The notes below the pieces were generated by a model that made no database searches, was not told the DNA's origin, and worked only from the letters and a program-made list of their open reading frames with translations. Position numbers and translations under genes: made by a program. Positions 50,218 to 57,705 of a DNA stretch of 64,000 bases are shown piece by piece. Numbering within the stretch: the first letter of the stretch is position 1; the number at the start of each line of letters is the position of its first letter. Source of the DNA: Phycisphaerales bacterium (lineage in GTDB: Bacteria; Planctomycetota; Phycisphaerae; Phycisphaerales; UBA1924); contig DASPKU010000007.1 in NCBI GenBank assembly GCA_035627955.1, positions 186,001-250,000 on the forward strand. The letters are read 5' to 3'.

Positions 50218-51579
50218 CTAAAACCCCGCCCCCCCGGGGTTGAGTGCCTTTGCATAGACCTGCTCGAGGTCGCTGATCATCCTCTCGGTGGAGAAGAGTT
50301 CGGCGCACTCGCGCTGGCCTCGGGCCGCGAGGGTTTGCCGCTCCTGCGGGTGCGCGGCGCACCAGAGGATCGCTTCCCGGAGCTTCTCGAGGTCGGCGAG
50401 GGGGACGAGGCGGCCGGTCTGCATCTCGCGGCAGGCCTCGCCGGTGCCATCCACGTCGTAAGCCACCGGGCACACGCCCGCGAGCAGGGCCTGCGGCACC
50501 GTGCGCGGCAGGCCCTCGCGGTAGCTGGGGTGGGCGAGCACGTCCATCGCCCGCATGAGGGCGGGGATTCGCTGCGGGGGGACCAGGCCGGTGATGAGGA
50601 CCTGAGGCGGTGAGTCGGTGAGACGGTGAGACGGTGTTGGCGCGCTGCTTGCCCGGTCGAGTTCGGTGACGGTGAGGCCCATGGCGCGGGTCTTCTCGAT
50701 CAACCGCTCGCGCCACCAGCCATTGCCGACCCAGAGCAGCTTCCACTGCGGGTTACGCCTTAGGTCGTCGGCAAGGGCGTCGAGCAGGTCGTCGTGGCCC
50801 TTGTGCTCGGCGAGGCGGGCGACGGTGCCGATGACGAAGTCGGTGTCGTTGAGGCCCAGTTCGCGCCGGACCTCGCCGCGCGATTCGCCGGGCGCCGCGT
50901 GCAGGAATGGGGCGGTCTCCATGCCCGAGCGGACGGTGACGTACTGCTCGGGAAGCCCGATGCCGCGGGCGAGGAACTGGCGGGTCATGGCGTCGGCGAC
51001 GCTGACGATCGTGTGGCAACGCTCCGCCGCGTGCCGCTCGGCGACGGTGTAGATGAGGTTGTTGAGGCGGACCTTGGCGCGCTTGAGGGGGCCGCCCTCG
51101 ATGGGCATGAAGGGCGGGCCGTGGATGGTGTGGGCGACGCCCGGGCGCAATCCCGCGATGCACTCCGCGACCTCTGCTGGCTCACCGTGCGGGCCCTTTG
51201 CCAGGTAGGTTTGCATCGTCATTCGGCAACGACTTGCCCACCCAGCACGGCGGCCAAGGATGCCCGCTTTCGACGAGTGCGTGTGCACGATGTCGGGCTT
51301 GATGTCACGGATGAGCGCGAGCAGCTCGCGCTCGGCACGCCAGTCGGAGAGTGGGTTCACCTCCCGCACCAAGTGCGGGACGACGTGCGTGGTGATCCCG
51401 TGCCCCTCAGGTGTGCGGAAGTTCTCCACCCGCTCCAGCAGCGAGCCCTCGGGGCCGTAGATCGGCCCGAACGCGAGGTGCACATCATGCCCCAGGCGCG
51501 CCTGCCCTTCGCAGGAGAGCACGGTGTTCTCCTGCGAGCCGCCGAGGATGAGGCGGGTTGAGATGTGGAGGATGCGCAT
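50218..51579 (-). CDS. GT4 family glycosyltransferase
   Basis: 453 residues. N-half: MRILHISTRLILGGSQENTV and DIVHTHSSKAGILGRRAGW. C-half: FVIGTVARLAEHKGHDDLLD, KLLWVGNGWWRERLIE, MRAMDVLAHPSYREGLPRTV (donor-binding Glu region). The order fits family 4 retaining transferases of cell-surface glycans. A stretch RASSAPTPSHRLTDSPPQ (DNA about 50606-50650) comes from a GGTGAGACG tandem repeat inserted in frame. The last residues (NPGGAGF) come from a palindromic repeat. The ATG overlaps the stop of the HEPN gene (TAATG), so translation is coupled. Confidence 0.88.
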   Translation of the reverse strand: MRILHISTRLILGGSQENTVLSCEGQARLGHDVHLAFGPIYGPEGSLLERVENFRTPEGHGITTHVVPHLVREVNPLSDWRAERELLALIRDIKPDIVHTHSSKAGILGRRAGWASRCRMTMQTYLAKGPHGEPAEVAECIAGLRPGVAHTIHGPPFMPIEGGPLKRAKVRLNNLIYTVAERHAAERCHTIVSVADAMTRQFLARGIGLPEQYVTVRSGMETAPFLHAAPGESRGEVRRELGLNDTDFVIGTVARLAEHKGHDDLLDALADDLRRNPQWKLLWVGNGWWRERLIEKTRAMGLTVTELDRASSAPTPSHRLTDSPPQVLITGLVPPQRIPALMRAMDVLAHPSYREGLPRTVPQALLAGVCPVAYDVDGTGEACREMQTGRLVPLADLEKLREAILWCAAHPQERQTLAARGQRECAELFSTERMISDLEQVYAKALNPGGAGF

Positions 51580-51974
51580 TAGACGAGAGGTCGGAGGATC
51601 GTCCAGATTGAGTGTGCGATTCGCTGCAGGTCCGCCACGTTCGCCGGCGTAAGTCGCGGCCCGGGGTAGCGGAACCGTACAGCAGCGGCGGAGAGCTTGA
51701 GCAGGTCCTGCACCGACGCGGTCGGACCGATCGCGAACTGGCCAAGCAGCTGATCAAGCACTTCCAGGTCGTGCGTCTTCGGCGGGGTCACGCCCTTCTT
51801 CGTGAGCACCGCCTTCATCAGCTTCTCTGTGGCCTGCTGGTACAGGAACCCGACCTGATCAAGGTGTGGCCTCTGAGCACCCGACTCGCGCCGTGCCATA
51901 TCAAGGTCCGCTTCAGCGATCTGAACCCACTCGAGAACCAGCGCCGCGACAGGGTTCGAGGGCACCTGGCTCAC
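51579..51974 (-). CDS. HEPN-domain protein (partner of MNT nucleotidyltransferase)
   Basis: 131 residues; GTG start overlapping the MNT stop (GTGA). A helical protein: LEWVQIAEADLDMARRESGA, GFLYQQATEKLMKAVLTKKG, PPKTHDLEVLDQLLGQFA, AVRFRYPGPRLTPANVADLQ. This is the HEPN pattern (E..YQQA.EK.lKa.l, HdL..L, RYPG). HEPN proteins paired with MNT proteins often form type VII toxin-antitoxin systems, in which the HEPN protein is an RNase and the MNT protein modifies it. The RNase motif (R-x4-6-H) is not clear here; R-I-A-H near the end is too short. It may be a non-nuclease member. Confidence 0.8.
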   Translation of the reverse strand: MSQVPSNPVAALVLEWVQIAEADLDMARRESGAQRPHLDQVGFLYQQATEKLMKAVLTKKGVTPPKTHDLEVLDQLLGQFAIGPTASVQDLLKLSAAAVRFRYPGPRLTPANVADLQRIAHSIWTILRPLV

Positions 51975-52297
51975 GCCGCGGCCTCGTACAGCACGCGCCC
52001 GCGATCAACCGCCTCGCGGATGATCGGGTCGCCCCCCTCGTAACGCCACTTCATCTCCTCAGGGGTCCTCACGATCACGTCGATTGGAAACCGGTGCGGA
52101 TGGATCCGGGCCGCAATCTCGGAAGTGATGTCCAGCCATGAACCGTCGTAGGGCATCACGACAAGCAGATCGACGTCTGAATCGTCATGCGGAGTTCCGT
52201 ACGCGCGGGACCCAAAGAGAATCACCTTCCGCGGCTTGAACTCAGCCGCGATCTTGGCGGCGAGTTCCTGGATGTCGCTTTCGGTGACCGTGAACAT
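51971..52297 (-). CDS. MNT-type minimal nucleotidyltransferase
   Basis: 108 residues. The nucleotidyltransferase signature KVILFGSRAYGTPHDDSDVD (GSx10DxD; Asp pair plus the later Asp in FPIDVIV) is complete. In HEPN/MNT pairs this protein AMPylates or otherwise neutralises the HEPN partner. It is first in a tightly overlapped operon, MNT-HEPN-GT4. TACAAT (52309-52304, minus strand) is 6 nt before the ATG, a good -10 and a strong leaderless candidate. Confidence 0.88.
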   Translation of the reverse strand: MFTVTESDIQELAAKIAAEFKPRKVILFGSRAYGTPHDDSDVDLLVVMPYDGSWLDITSEIAARIHPHRFPIDVIVRTPEEMKWRYEGGDPIIREAVDRGRVLYEAAA

Positions 52298-52336
52298 GCA
52301 CCCATTGTATCGGCTGGGGCCGGGCCACTGTTCGAG

Positions 52337-53329
52337 CTAGTACCTGATCCACTCCAGGCACAACCCCTCCGGCGGCATGGTGCTGCCGGCCTGGCGGCGG
52401 TCTTTGCTCGCGATGATCCGGGGGATGTCGTCCGGCGTGAGCCGCCCGCGCCCGACGTCGGCGAGGGTGCCCGCGATGATGCGGACCATGTTGTAAAGGA
52501 AGCCGTTGCCGCTCACGTCGATGCGGATGCGGTCCTCCGCGGCGCGGGTCACGGTGCAGTCGTAGATGGTGCGGACGGTGGTCAGCCGCCCGTGCCCGGC
52601 CGCGGCGAAGGCCGCGAAGTCGTGCTCGCCCGTCAGGTGCTTCGCGGCCTCGTGCATGCGGGCGTGGTCAAGGGTCTCCCACACGTGGGCGACGTAGCGG
52701 CGGTCCCACAGGGGGCGGGTGCGGGAGGCGTGGATGGTGTAGGAGTAGCCCTTGGCCCTGGTGTCGCCGATGGGGTCAAAGTGCGAGGCGACCGGCTCGA
52801 TGGAGGTGATGAGGGCGTCGGGGGGAAGGCGGCCGTTGAGGGCGTAGAGCAGGCGGTCGGTGCCGCGGGAGAGGGGCCAGCCAGAGTGGCGGGGGCTTGT
52901 TGGAGGGGTGTCGTCGTCAACCCGGGACTTCGCCCCGAGCGGCTCAGTCCCGGCGTCGTCATCGCCCGAGCAGCTGAACGCGGCGACCTGACCCTTGGCG
53001 TGGACCCCAGCGTCGGTGCGGCTGGAGCCCATCAATATGACGGGCTCCCGCACGATCTCGCGCACGGCCCGCTCCACCACGTGCTGCACGGTCCGGAGCT
53101 GCACCCGCGGCCGGTCCTCGCCCTCGCGGTGCACCGACCCCTGAACCTCCAGTTTCAGCTCCCCCGCGGTGCCGCGCCGGATGCGGTCCTCGAGGGTGGC
53201 GTGCGTGGCGCCCGCCTGGTGGGGGCGGGCCTGGGGGTTGGCGTGCAGAGCGTCGGCGAACGGCTCCTGTTTCTGCCAGCCGCAGAAGTCGGTGCCGTCG
53301 TAGGCGATGGTGAGCTTGTACCGGGGCAC
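52337..53329 (-). CDS. truA: tRNA pseudouridine(38-40) synthase TruA
   Basis: 330 residues from GTG 53329, where the family start PRYKLTIAYDGTDF begins; GTG 53374 is the longer option. It makes pseudouridine at positions 38-40 of the tRNA anticodon arm. The catalytic Asp is in SSRTDAGVHAKGQVA; GRLPPDALI, FDPIGDTRAKGYSY, HDFAAFAAAG and NGFLYNMVRIIAGTLADVGR follow as expected. Two insertions make it longer than usual. One of about 50 residues lies between GWQKQEP and LRTVQHV. The other (GDDDAGTEPLGAKSRVDDDT) comes from a dispersed DNA repeat. Confidence 0.92.
   Translation of the reverse strand: MPRYKLTIAYDGTDFCGWQKQEPFADALHANPQARPHQAGATHATLEDRIRRGTAGELKLEVQGSVHREGEDRPRVQLRTVQHVVERAVREIVREPVILMGSSRTDAGVHAKGQVAAFSCSGDDDAGTEPLGAKSRVDDDTPPTSPRHSGWPLSRGTDRLLYALNGRLPPDALITSIEPVASHFDPIGDTRAKGYSYTIHASRTRPLWDRRYVAHVWETLDHARMHEAAKHLTGEHDFAAFAAAGHGRLTTVRTIYDCTVTRAAEDRIRIDVSGNGFLYNMVRIIAGTLADVGRGRLTPDDIPRIIASKDRRQAGSTMPPEGLCLEWIRY
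52918..52969 (-). repeat. dispersed repeat inserted in frame within truA
   Basis: CCCGGGACTTCGCCCCGAGC...GGCTCAGTCCCGGCGTCGTC matches 28894-28943, an intergenic copy. It encodes part of an extra loop just after the catalytic region of TruA. Confidence 0.8.
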
Positions 53330-53553
53330 TGGGTGAGGGTAGCTCGAACCGGGTTTTGGCCGATGGAGCGGCACGGACGGTCTGTGGGGCGAAGGCCCAG
53401 GCCAGAAACAGACAGCGGTGTCCGCTGCGGGTTCAAGATTCCATTCAGTTTTTCCGGTTTACGGGAACCCATGGGCGCGGTACAACGGCAGGCGGCCGTT
53501 CGGCCAGTTCTCGCCTCGTTCGTGGATGTGGTCCCTCAACTTGTGGAGGAGTC

Positions 53554-56172
53554 ATGAGTCGCAACCGGATGTTCGGGGTCGGTGTGTCCAGCGCGCTCGC
53601 GCTCGCGTGCGCGGCGTATGCCACGCCTCAGGAAAGCGTTACGTTCAACAACGTCATCACCGAAGGGCTGCTGGGCGACCCTGCGAACACGGTGCTGACG
53701 CACACCTTCACCGGCACCTACACGGTGACGAAGCTGCGGCTGAACGCCTCTCTCTTCTCCACCAGCACCGGCACGTGGCCGGCGGACTCCCGGATCCAGG
53801 TTCAGACCCCCTCGGGCCAGATTTTCGAGGTTCAGCCGTTCACACAGATCGGCGGGTTCACCTCGGTGAGCACCCCCGGCGACTTCATCGTGAACATGCC
53901 CAACCCCGAGGTGGCCGCGGGCACATGGACGTTCACGTTCTTCGAGGATTACAACGACACCGGCACCGACGCGTACTGGGAACCCGCGGTCATCACGCTC
54001 GATAACGAAGCCCCGCCGCCGCCGCCGCCCCCGGCCAACTTCCAGGAGATCGAGGGCAACGACATCAAGGACGCTGCCAACCTCGTCATTGACATCGCCG
54101 CGGGCCAGACCGTCGGTGGCCTGACGATGGGCGCCAGCACCACCACCCCCGGCAACACCTCCGCCGACTACTTCAAGGTCAAGACCCGGACGGCGCCCTC
54201 CGGGATTTACCGCCACCGGCTCTCGTTCGTGTCCACGGGCGGCACCGCCGTTCCCACCGCCAGCATCCGCGGCCTCAGCCAGACGGACGGATTCATCAAC
54301 CCCGGCACCGACGTGGCTGTGCAGACCGCCGCCACCACGACCGACCCGGCCAGCACCGTGCAGTGGTACGGCTTCGGCCGGCAGGAAGAGCTGTACGTCG
54401 CGGTGATGGGGTCCTCGGCCTCCAACACCGAGTACCGCGGGACGTATGACGTCTCCCCGGTGACGCCGATCGAGGCGGGCTCCTTCATCACCGGCGAGAT
54501 CACCATCGACCGCGACCCCGGCAACTTCGCCGACGCCGACTTCATGGTGTACGACAGCACCTTCACGGCGATGCCCGGATATTCCAACGACGGCGGCAAC
54601 ACACTGACCCGCAACTTCGAGCCGGGCACCTACTACATCGCCTTCAGCAACTGGAACACGGCCAACGATCAGCCCGCGCCCATCGACGACACCTACCCCA
54701 GCGAGAACGTGATGGACTTCCCCAACGTGGTGGTGAACAACAGCACCTCCACGTTCGCGAACATGAACATCCAGGTGACCGACATCACCGGCGCCCCGAC
54801 GATCATCACCGGGTCCAAGGACGGGTTCTTCGACGTCGTGTGGTACCGCTTCACGGTGGCCAACCCCACCGGCCCGATCCCGCCGCGGGGTACCGGGACC
54901 GCGATCCCGGGCACGGCCCAGATCACGAGTGACGTGCTGCTGACGGTGCAGGCGTACGCCGGCATCAACCCGCCCAGCACGGGCCTGCAGGTGCGGGCCG
55001 ACCTGACCAGCCTCAACGGCGGGGCGAACCAGGCGTTCTATGACGATGGAACCCACGGCGACGAGGCCGCGGGCGACAACGTGTTCAGCTACCTGGCCAC
55101 GCTCGCGGAGCCGATGACCGCGGGCCCCGTCAGCGTGCCCTTCACGGTGTCCGACGCCGAGCTCCGGACCGGCACCGGCACGATCACGTTCAACGCCACG
55201 GCCGCGCCCACGGGCGGCTGCTGCGTCGCGAGCGACTGCAGCCTGATGTCCGCCTACGCGTGCAACCAGGCGGGTGGCACGTACCGGGGCAACGGCTCTG
55301 ATTGCGGCAGCGTCAGCTACAACTTCAGCGACAGCAACATCGAGTTTGCGACGATCTCGGGCACGGGCGTCATGCTGAACACCGTGTCGAACTGCGACGA
55401 CTGCACCGAGTCGGTCGCGCTGCCCTTCACCTTCAACTTCTTCGGCACCGACTACACCACGATCTACGTGTCCTCCAACGGCAACGTGCAGTTCGGCGGG
55501 TTCGGCAGCGCCGCGTACTTCAACACCGGAATCCCCAACACCGGCACGCCCAATGATGCGGCGTACCCCAAGTGGGACGACTACGACACCTCCGACTCCA
55601 CCGGTTACGGCCAGGGCTCGATCTTCATGCAGGAGTTCGGCACCGCGCCCAACCGCCGCGTGGTGATCGAGTGGAACAACGTCACGCAGTTCACTGCCGC
55701 TGCTACGTACCCGTTCACCTCCGAGACCTTCCAGGTCATCCTGCACGAGGGCAGCAACAACATCGAGTTCGCGTACGGCTCCAACTCGCCGGTGGACACC
55801 TCCGGCTTGAACCAGGGTTCGGGCACGGACGGCAGCGGCGGCGACTGCACCATCGGCGTTGAGAATGCCTCGGGCACGACGGCCTACAGCATCCCCAGCG
55901 CCGGGTTCAACTTCGGGGCCCAGCTGCTGACCTTTACCAACACCCCCGTGTGCGGCAACCCCTGCCCCGGCAATGAGTGCGGCCCGCAGGACTACAACGG
56001 CGACGGCGACAGCGGCACCGACCAGGACATCGAAGCCTTCTTCGCCTGCCTGGGCGGCACCTGCTGCGAGACCTGCTACTGCCAGGGCAGCGACTTCAAC
56101 GGCGACGGCGACTTCGGCACGGATCAGGACATCGAGGCGTTCTTCCGCGTCCTTGGTGGCAACCCCTGCTGA
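53554..56172 (+). CDS. large secreted protein with proprotein-convertase-like, nidogen-like and GC-type dockerin regions
   Basis: 872 residues from ATG 53554, with GGAGGAG before it; the upstream open frame is a shadow of truA. Signal peptide ends AAYATPQ. An N-terminal beta region (VTFNNVITEGLLGDPANTVL to about 155) resembles the proprotein-convertase P-domain. Two or more beta-sandwich regions follow. A Cys-rich module then appears, CCVASDCSLMSAYACNQAGG, of a type common in exported planctomycete proteins. A nidogen/PKD-like region follows (VALPFTFNFFGTDYTTIYVS, SNGNVQFGG, RVVIEWNNVTQF). DNA 55990-56169 encodes two calcium loops with CLGGTCCETC between and GGNPC at the end. No protease motif. 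Likely a surface or matrix protein. An intrinsic terminator follows. Confidence 0.82.
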   Translation: MSRNRMFGVGVSSALALACAAYATPQESVTFNNVITEGLLGDPANTVLTHTFTGTYTVTKLRLNASLFSTSTGTWPADSRIQVQTPSGQIFEVQPFTQIGGFTSVSTPGDFIVNMPNPEVAAGTWTFTFFEDYNDTGTDAYWEPAVITLDNEAPPPPPPPANFQEIEGNDIKDAANLVIDIAAGQTVGGLTMGASTTTPGNTSADYFKVKTRTAPSGIYRHRLSFVSTGGTAVPTASIRGLSQTDGFINPGTDVAVQTAATTTDPASTVQWYGFGRQEELYVAVMGSSASNTEYRGTYDVSPVTPIEAGSFITGEITIDRDPGNFADADFMVYDSTFTAMPGYSNDGGNTLTRNFEPGTYYIAFSNWNTANDQPAPIDDTYPSENVMDFPNVVVNNSTSTFANMNIQVTDITGAPTIITGSKDGFFDVVWYRFTVANPTGPIPPRGTGTAIPGTAQITSDVLLTVQAYAGINPPSTGLQVRADLTSLNGGANQAFYDDGTHGDEAAGDNVFSYLATLAEPMTAGPVSVPFTVSDAELRTGTGTITFNATAAPTGGCCVASDCSLMSAYACNQAGGTYRGNGSDCGSVSYNFSDSNIEFATISGTGVMLNTVSNCDDCTESVALPFTFNFFGTDYTTIYVSSNGNVQFGGFGSAAYFNTGIPNTGTPNDAAYPKWDDYDTSDSTGYGQGSIFMQEFGTAPNRRVVIEWNNVTQFTAAATYPFTSETFQVILHEGSNNIEFAYGSNSPVDTSGLNQGSGTDGSGGDCTIGVENASGTTAYSIPSAGFNFGAQLLTFTNTPVCGNPCPGNECGPQDYNGDGDSGTDQDIEAFFACLGGTCCETCYCQGSDFNGDGDFGTDQDIEAFFRVLGGNPC

Positions 56173-56202
56173 GTTGCAGTTGACATCCCGATGAACGATC
56201 AA

Positions 56203-56232
56203 CCCCCACGGGCCCGCGCCCGTGGGGGTTTT
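56203..56232 (+). terminator. intrinsic terminator
   Basis: Perfect 11-bp stem CCCCCACGGGC / GCCCGTGGGGG, 4-nt loop, followed by TTTT. It lies 30 bp after the stop of the gene ending at 56172. Confidence 0.9.
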
Positions 56233-56240
56233 CTCTTGAG

Positions 56241-56326
56241 GAGCCGATCGCGCAGGCGATCGGTCTTCCCATACGGAAGTGCAAGACACGGAGAAGAACT
56301 CGATCGCTCGCGCGATCGGCTCTTTT
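56241..56326. repeat. two GATCGC-family palindromes
   Basis: GAGCCGATCGCGCAGGCGATCGG (56241-56263) and CTCGATCGCTCGCGCGATCG GCTCTTTT (about 56299-56326). They belong to the family also at 45013, 45148, 57599 and 57673. Confidence 0.8.
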
Positions 56327-57096
56327 CAGGGCTCCGCGTCCGGCAGCAGGGCGTCGTCCTCGTCTTCGGTAAAGAACCGCAGGTGCGTGTCGAGCGTGCC
56401 CTGGGTGACGCTCACGCCGTCCCGCTGCTCGTCTCCTCCCTCGCCCATCCACTCGTTGTGGTGGTACATGTTGGGGTCCTGCTGCCCCGCCAGGCTGCGG
56501 GTGCGCACGAACTCCGCGTGCTGATCGGTGAACGCCACGCACATGCCCTCCCCGCCCCAAGCGGCCGAGAGCGTCCGGCCCAGCCGGTAGTCGGCCCTGT
56601 CGCCGATATAAACGATCGGTTTGAAGGCGCGCAGCACCTTCACATCGTTGTCGAAGGCGAAAGAGGCGTGGAAGCGGACGCGGGCGATGGAGCCCGGGTC
56701 GATGGTGGTCGCGGCGTCCACCTCTGCTCCGTCAAACGTCGCGAGCACCGGGCGGCGGTCGTCGGTTTCCAGGGGCGAGAGCGTGTCGCCGGCATTGGGG
56801 TTGATGAACGCCTGCGCGGGCAGGCTCTGGACTTTCGCGAGCAGGCTCAGACCCAGGAAGGCCTTCTCGTCCGGATCTTCCATTGTGGGCAGCTGATCCT
56901 TGTACTCATGCGAGTACGCGGCCATGGCGATGCCCAGGTCGTGCAGGCGGGCGAGGGTGACGGTCTGACGCGAGGCGCGCCGGGCCTTGCCCAGCGTGGG
57001 AAGCAGGATGCCGATGAGCAGCGCGATAATGGCGATGACCACCAGCAGCTCGATGAGCGTGAACGCGCGGACGCGGTCACGGCGTGCGTGAGGCAT
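56326..57096 (-). CDS. prepilin-type N-terminal domain protein (pseudopilin-like)
   Basis: 256 residues from ATG 57096 (GGAG 8 nt before). The type III signal is FTLIELLVVIAIIALLIGIL preceded by basic RRDRVRA. The usual Gly before Phe is Ala here, although the Glu at +5 is present. The rest is a globular domain with CVAFTDQHAEF and MYHHNEWMGEGGDEQ near the end. Planctomycetota have many such proteins of unknown function, often with the C-terminal DUF1559-type domain; this one lacks a clear H-X9-DG motif. It lies 65 bp downstream of the His-rich gene on the same strand, so they may share a transcript. Confidence 0.82.
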   Translation of the reverse strand: MPHARRDRVRAFTLIELLVVIAIIALLIGILLPTLGKARRASRQTVTLARLHDLGIAMAAYSHEYKDQLPTMEDPDEKAFLGLSLLAKVQSLPAQAFINPNAGDTLSPLETDDRRPVLATFDGAEVDAATTIDPGSIARVRFHASFAFDNDVKVLRAFKPIVYIGDRADYRLGRTLSAAWGGEGMCVAFTDQHAEFVRTRSLAGQQDPNMYHHNEWMGEGGDEQRDGVSVTQGTLDTHLRFFTEDEDDALLPDAEP

Positions 57097-57161
57097 GGTG
57101 TGGCTCCGTGGATGGTGGGTGTGGGCGCGCTGGGCGCGCCTGTGAGTGCGGTGTCGTGAGT

Positions 57162-57551
57162 TCAGGCGGCCGTCAGGCGCGGCGGCCCGCGGGCGGTGGC
57201 CTGTCTCACGAAGCACACCGCCGGGTGCTCGTCCTGTGCGAGCTCGATCACGACGGCGAGCGGGGCGTGGAGAAAAAGAGCCGTCGGTGCAGGCAGGTCA
57301 CGCGGGCCGGCATGGAGCACGGCATGGCAGACCTCGCACGCTGGCTCCTCATCGTGGTGATCGCGGTTCTCGTGCTCGTTGTGCGCGTGCTCGTCGTCTG
57401 CACGCTGCTCTTCGGGGCGCTCACAGTGGGCGAGCTCATCGCCCCCGGTCTGGTGGCCCGCGTGGTCGTGGTCATGCCACAGCGGCGATGCCGCCATCAG
57501 CAGCAGCGCGACGATGCAGGCCAGAGCCGGGATGGACCGCGGGAGGGCCAT
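57162..57551 (-). CDS. exported His-rich putative metal-binding protein
   Basis: 129 residues from ATG 57551; a longer frame upstream runs through repeats. A signal or anchor (MALPRSIPALACIVALLLMA) is followed by a stretch unusually rich in His, Asp and Glu: HDHDHAGHQTGGDELAHCER, HAHNEHENRDHHDEEPACEV CHAVLH. Such clusters bind zinc, nickel or copper in the periplasm. The CEVCH pair adds thiol ligands. The promoter carries a perfect 16-bp dyad (57553-57568), as expected for a metal-dependent repressor site. The downstream prepilin-type gene is in the same direction. I cannot assign a named family. Confidence 0.7.
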   Translation of the reverse strand: MALPRSIPALACIVALLLMAASPLWHDHDHAGHQTGGDELAHCERPEEQRADDEHAHNEHENRDHHDEEPACEVCHAVLHAGPRDLPAPTALFLHAPLAVVIELAQDEHPAVCFVRQATARGPPRLTAA

Positions 57552-57552
57552 G

Positions 57553-57595
57553 TGAGAACGCGTTCTCATTATGGCATGGCGCGGCGGTACGGCAA
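57553..57595 (-). promoter_or_regulatory. promoter with a perfect 16-bp dyad operator before the His-rich gene
   Basis: On the minus strand: TTGCCG (57595-57590), 16 bp, CATAAT (57573-57568). Next comes the palindrome TGAGAACGCGTTCTCA (57568-57553), which ends two bases before the ATG. A protein bound there would cover the transcription start. The dyad is of a size used by Fur/Zur-family repressors, but the identity is a guess. Confidence 0.7.
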
Positions 57596-57598
57596 GCT

Positions 57599-57697
57599 GA
57601 AAAGAGCCGATCGCGCGAGCGATCGGAATCGGAACCAGCATTTCACGCTTCACCAGCCCGGCAAGCACAAAACCGATCGCTTGCGCGATCGGCTCTC
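57599..57697. repeat. two GATCGC-family palindromes
   Basis: AAAAGAGCCGATCGCGCGAG CGATCGG (57599-57626) and CCGATCGCTTGCGCGATCGG CTCT (57673-57697), in the gap between the His-rich gene promoter and the end of the alkaline phosphatase gene. Confidence 0.8.
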
Positions 57698-57705
57698 TAC
57701 TGAAC

